A stretch of DNA of 5,899 nt from an uncultured Lachnospiraceae bacterium. Lineage in GTDB: Bacteria; Bacillota; Clostridia; Lachnospirales; Lachnospiraceae. A program made the position numbers and the translations under genes. Positions 3,941 through 5,899 of this stretch are shown one piece after another. Every line of letters starts with the position of its first letter. The first letter of the stretch is position 1. The notes under the pieces were generated by a model, which made no database searches, had not been told where the DNA came from, and saw only the letters and a list, made by a program, of their open reading frames with translations. The stretch is taken from the NCBI GenBank assembly GCA_902773445.1, contig CACYEU010000114.1, positions 1 to 5,899 on the forward strand. The letters are read 5' to 3'.

Positions 3941-5899
3941 TTATGCATTCTCTTTCGGGTTGTCTCTGCAGTACTCAAGACTCTCGATGAAGTCTTTGCC
4001 CAGGAAGTACTTCTCGGGCGGAGTGATCGTCTCGCCGGCTGCGAGTTTATCGAGTCCGGCCTTGATCTTGTCTTTTGTTGCCGGCAGTTCATAGATACGA
4101 ACGCCGCATGCGTTGTTGATCGCATTGATGACTGCCATATGGCCTGAAGACTGGAACGCCTCGGATGCTCCTGATGAACCCCACGGTCCTTCCTCTCTCG
4201 GATGATCCATGTGATGCAGTGTGAAGTTATCCGGGATGTCCTTGATCTGGTCAACGCCGGCACCGATCATATTGGCATGTTTTTTGACATCATCATAGTT
4301 CTCAGTCAGAGCAAATGAGATCGAATGAGCGAGTCCGCCGTATGCCTGACCGTTGACAGCGTCGAGGTTTCCGATGTTGCCGACATCATCGACACTGTGA
4401 TAGCCGATGCAGGTCGCCTTGCCGGTCTTGGTATCGACCTCGACCTCAGCACAGAACAGACCATATGTATAGGACGGAGTCGGATCGCCTACGCCGGTGT
4501 TCGGATCCAGGTAAGACAGGTTGCCGTACTCTTCCGTTGCGAATGAGCCGTTGTACTCAGTCGGAATGCCTTCAGCGACCATTTCGTCATAAGTTCTGTA
4601 GGAGCCGTCTTCCTTGCGGCGCGCGTCAAACAGCGCGTCGACAGCCTTCTTTGTCGCCTGGCCGTTCATGAAGTGTGAACGGGAGGAAGCGGAGAATCCG
4701 TGGTCGGGAGCCTGACCTGTATCGTTCTGGACGAGCTTGATCTGATCCCATTTGACGCCGTACGGCTTCAGAGCTTCATAGGTGACGGTCAGAGAACCGA
4801 TATCACCGCCCTGTCCGAGTTCCTGCCAGGTGTCATACTTGGTAAATGTTCCGTCCGGATTGAATCCGACTTTGACTTCACAAGCGTCGAACGGACCTTC
4901 TGTGACGTTGTAACCGCCCCATGCAAGGCCGACACCGCGGCGGACCTCAGGCGTGTCATATTTCTTCGCGTCTTCAACAGCCTTGTCGTAGATCGGCTTC
5001 ATGACCTTCATCATCTCTTCCATCGGATAATGCTTGTATTCGCAGCTGTTGATATTTGTCTGTCCCTCGCGGGCGATGTTGCGCCATCTGATCTCAAACG
5101 GATCGATACCGGTCTTCTCGGCGAGCATGTCGACCAATGCCTCACCGGCTGTATAGATCTGCGGTGAGCCGTATCCGCGGTATGCGATACCGAAGCTGTG
5201 GTTCGTGTTCGCAACTTTGACCATGCCCAGGGCATTCGGTACATAGTACGGGAACATCATGAAACGTGCCGGACGTGTTGTCAGGTCGTCACCGAGATCC
5301 CAGATACGGCCGTGGTCAAGACCGCACTCGAACTCTGTCGCGATGAACTTGCCGTCCTTATCGCAGGCAAGACGTGCATTGGTATGAGCCGGGCAGCGCT
5401 TTCCGCTGTATGCCTGGTGCTCTTCCCATGTCATCGACAGTGCGCACGGCATGCCTGTCGCCATCGTCGCCATAACACAGAGCGCGTAATCGCCGGGCCA
5501 CATGGACCAGCCGAATGATGCGCCGGTCGGGTTCATGATCATGCGCAGTTTCTCAAGCGGCTGACCTGTGATAACGGAGACATTGTACATGTTGCCGTAC
5601 AGGCCCTGGCTCTTGCACTGGACGCAGATCGTATCGTCTTCATCATAGTATGTCTGGATCGTGTCGCCCTCGATCGAAAGGTGCGGCTCACGAGATGAGT
5701 AGAAGCTTCCTTCCACACTGTACTCAGCTTCATCGATGATCTTCGGAACATTCCAGGAATCTCCCTTGTGAACCGGCTGCATACAGTAAACGTTGTCTGT
5801 GTCTTCGATAATGCGCATTGCGTCGGGCGCTGCCGCTGACGGGAAGTCGAGATAAGCCGGAAGCTCTTCGATCTCCACCTTGACCTTCGAAGCTGCCTC
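3941..5899 (-). CDS. Molybdopterin-dependent aldehyde oxidoreductase (Mop/xanthine dehydrogenase family), 5' end outside window
   Basis: This is the molybdenum subunit or domain of a xanthine-oxidase-family hydroxylase, which oxidises aldehydes or similar substrates with oxygen from water. The frame is open to the right edge; the GTG at 5878 lies mid-protein (KVKVEIEELPAY spans it) and is not a start. The nearest relative I know is Desulfovibrio gigas Mop (907 residues, two 2Fe-2S domains before the molybdenum domain). Shared segments, numbered from base 5878, are GASFGW (119-124), SGKRCPAH (158-165), AYRGYG with the cofactor-site arginine (bases 5168-5185), GQGGDIG (355-361), SASSRSHFMNGQA (396-408), GGLAHSISFAL (514-524) and GSSGASEAF, with the presumed catalytic glutamate at 4160-4162. 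Mop has GVGELP there. After GVRIYELPA a tail of about 45 residues exceeds D. gigas Mop. Whether iron-sulfur domains are fused cannot be seen. Confidence 0.93.
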   Translation of the reverse strand, partial: EAASKVKVEIEELPAYLDFPSAAAPDAMRIIEDTDNVYCMQPVHKGDSWNVPKIIDEAEYSVEGSFYSSREPHLSIEGDTIQTYYDEDDTICVQCKSQGLYGNMYNVSVITGQPLEKLRMIMNPTGASFGWSMWPGDYALCVMATMATGMPCALSMTWEEHQAYSGKRCPAHTNARLACDKDGKFIATEFECGLDHGRIWDLGDDLTTRPARFMMFPYYVPNALGMVKVANTNHSFGIAYRGYGSPQIYTAGEALVDMLAEKTGIDPFEIRWRNIAREGQTNINSCEYKHYPMEEMMKVMKPIYDKAVEDAKKYDTPEVRRGVGLAWGGYNVTEGPFDACEVKVGFNPDGTFTKYDTWQELGQGGDIGSLTVTYEALKPYGVKWDQIKLVQNDTGQAPDHGFSASSRSHFMNGQATKKAVDALFDARRKEDGSYRTYDEMVAEGIPTEYNGSFATEEYGNLSYLDPNTGVGDPTPSYTYGLFCAEVEVDTKTGKATCIGYHSVDDVGNIGNLDAVNGQAYGGLAHSISFALTENYDDVKKHANMIGAGVDQIKDIPDNFTLHHMDHPREEGPWGSSGASEAFQSSGHMAVINAINNACGVRIYELPATKDKIKAGLDKLAAGETITPPEKYFLGKDFIESLEYCRDNPKENA

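Noticed and set aside
4700..5167. Plus-strand open frame of 155 codons opposite the aldehyde oxidoreductase
   Set aside because: It is antisense to a strongly conserved coding region and encodes no recognisable motif.
5876..5878. GTG as the start codon of the aldehyde oxidoreductase
   Set aside because: The frame stays open to the window edge and the residues before it (EAASKVK) continue a segment found inside Mop proteins. There is no ribosome binding site, and the cofactor-binding N-terminal part would be missing.

Overview
The window looks like part of the chromosome of an anaerobic member of the Bacillota (Firmicutes, clostridial type). The reasons are AGGAG-type ribosome binding sites 5-7 bases before each start, a ThiF with the C-terminal extension I remember from Bacillus subtilis ThiF, a cysteine desulfurase of the class seen in Gram-positive anaerobes, and a Mop-type molybdenum aldehyde oxidoreductase. 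Base composition looks close to balanced. No species can be named.

Layout from left to right. (1) Bases 1-951 (+) are the 3' part of an FAD/NAD(P)-dependent oxidoreductase that runs in from the left edge. (2) Only 24 bases separate it from a convergent, minus-strand three-gene unit: cysteine desulfurase (2252-3397), ThiF/MoeB-type adenylyltransferase (1227-2252) and a 64-residue ThiS/MoaD-type sulfur carrier (976-1170), transcribed in that order. The first two are joined by a TGATG stop/start overlap. (3) Bases 3398-3940 contain no convincing gene but much structure: a perfect 18-bp tandem duplication, a 110-131 bp palindromic element with terminal inverted repeats and flanking direct repeats, a diverged 22-bp repeat pair, and terminator hairpins. 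(4) Bases 3941-5899 (-) are the C-terminal 652 residues of a molybdopterin-dependent aldehyde oxidoreductase whose 5' end lies beyond the right edge.

How the parts could work together: the three-gene unit is a complete sulfur relay. The desulfurase makes a persulfide from cysteine, ThiF adenylates the carrier's terminal glycine, and sulfur is moved to give a carrier thiocarboxylate. No thiazole synthase or other thiamine gene is in view. A molybdenum hydroxylase lies just upstream on the same strand, so a role in molybdenum-cofactor sulfur chemistry is as plausible as one in thiamine synthesis. That link is inference. A hairpin terminator separates the two units, so they are probably separate transcripts.

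The points most worth following up are: the ThiF protein has lost the first two glycines of its ATP-binding GxGxxG loop while keeping its other key residues; the palindromic element at 3652-3782 looks like a miniature mobile element or a switchable terminator; and there may be a plus-strand small RNA between about 3465 and 3746. No clearly new multi-gene system is visible.
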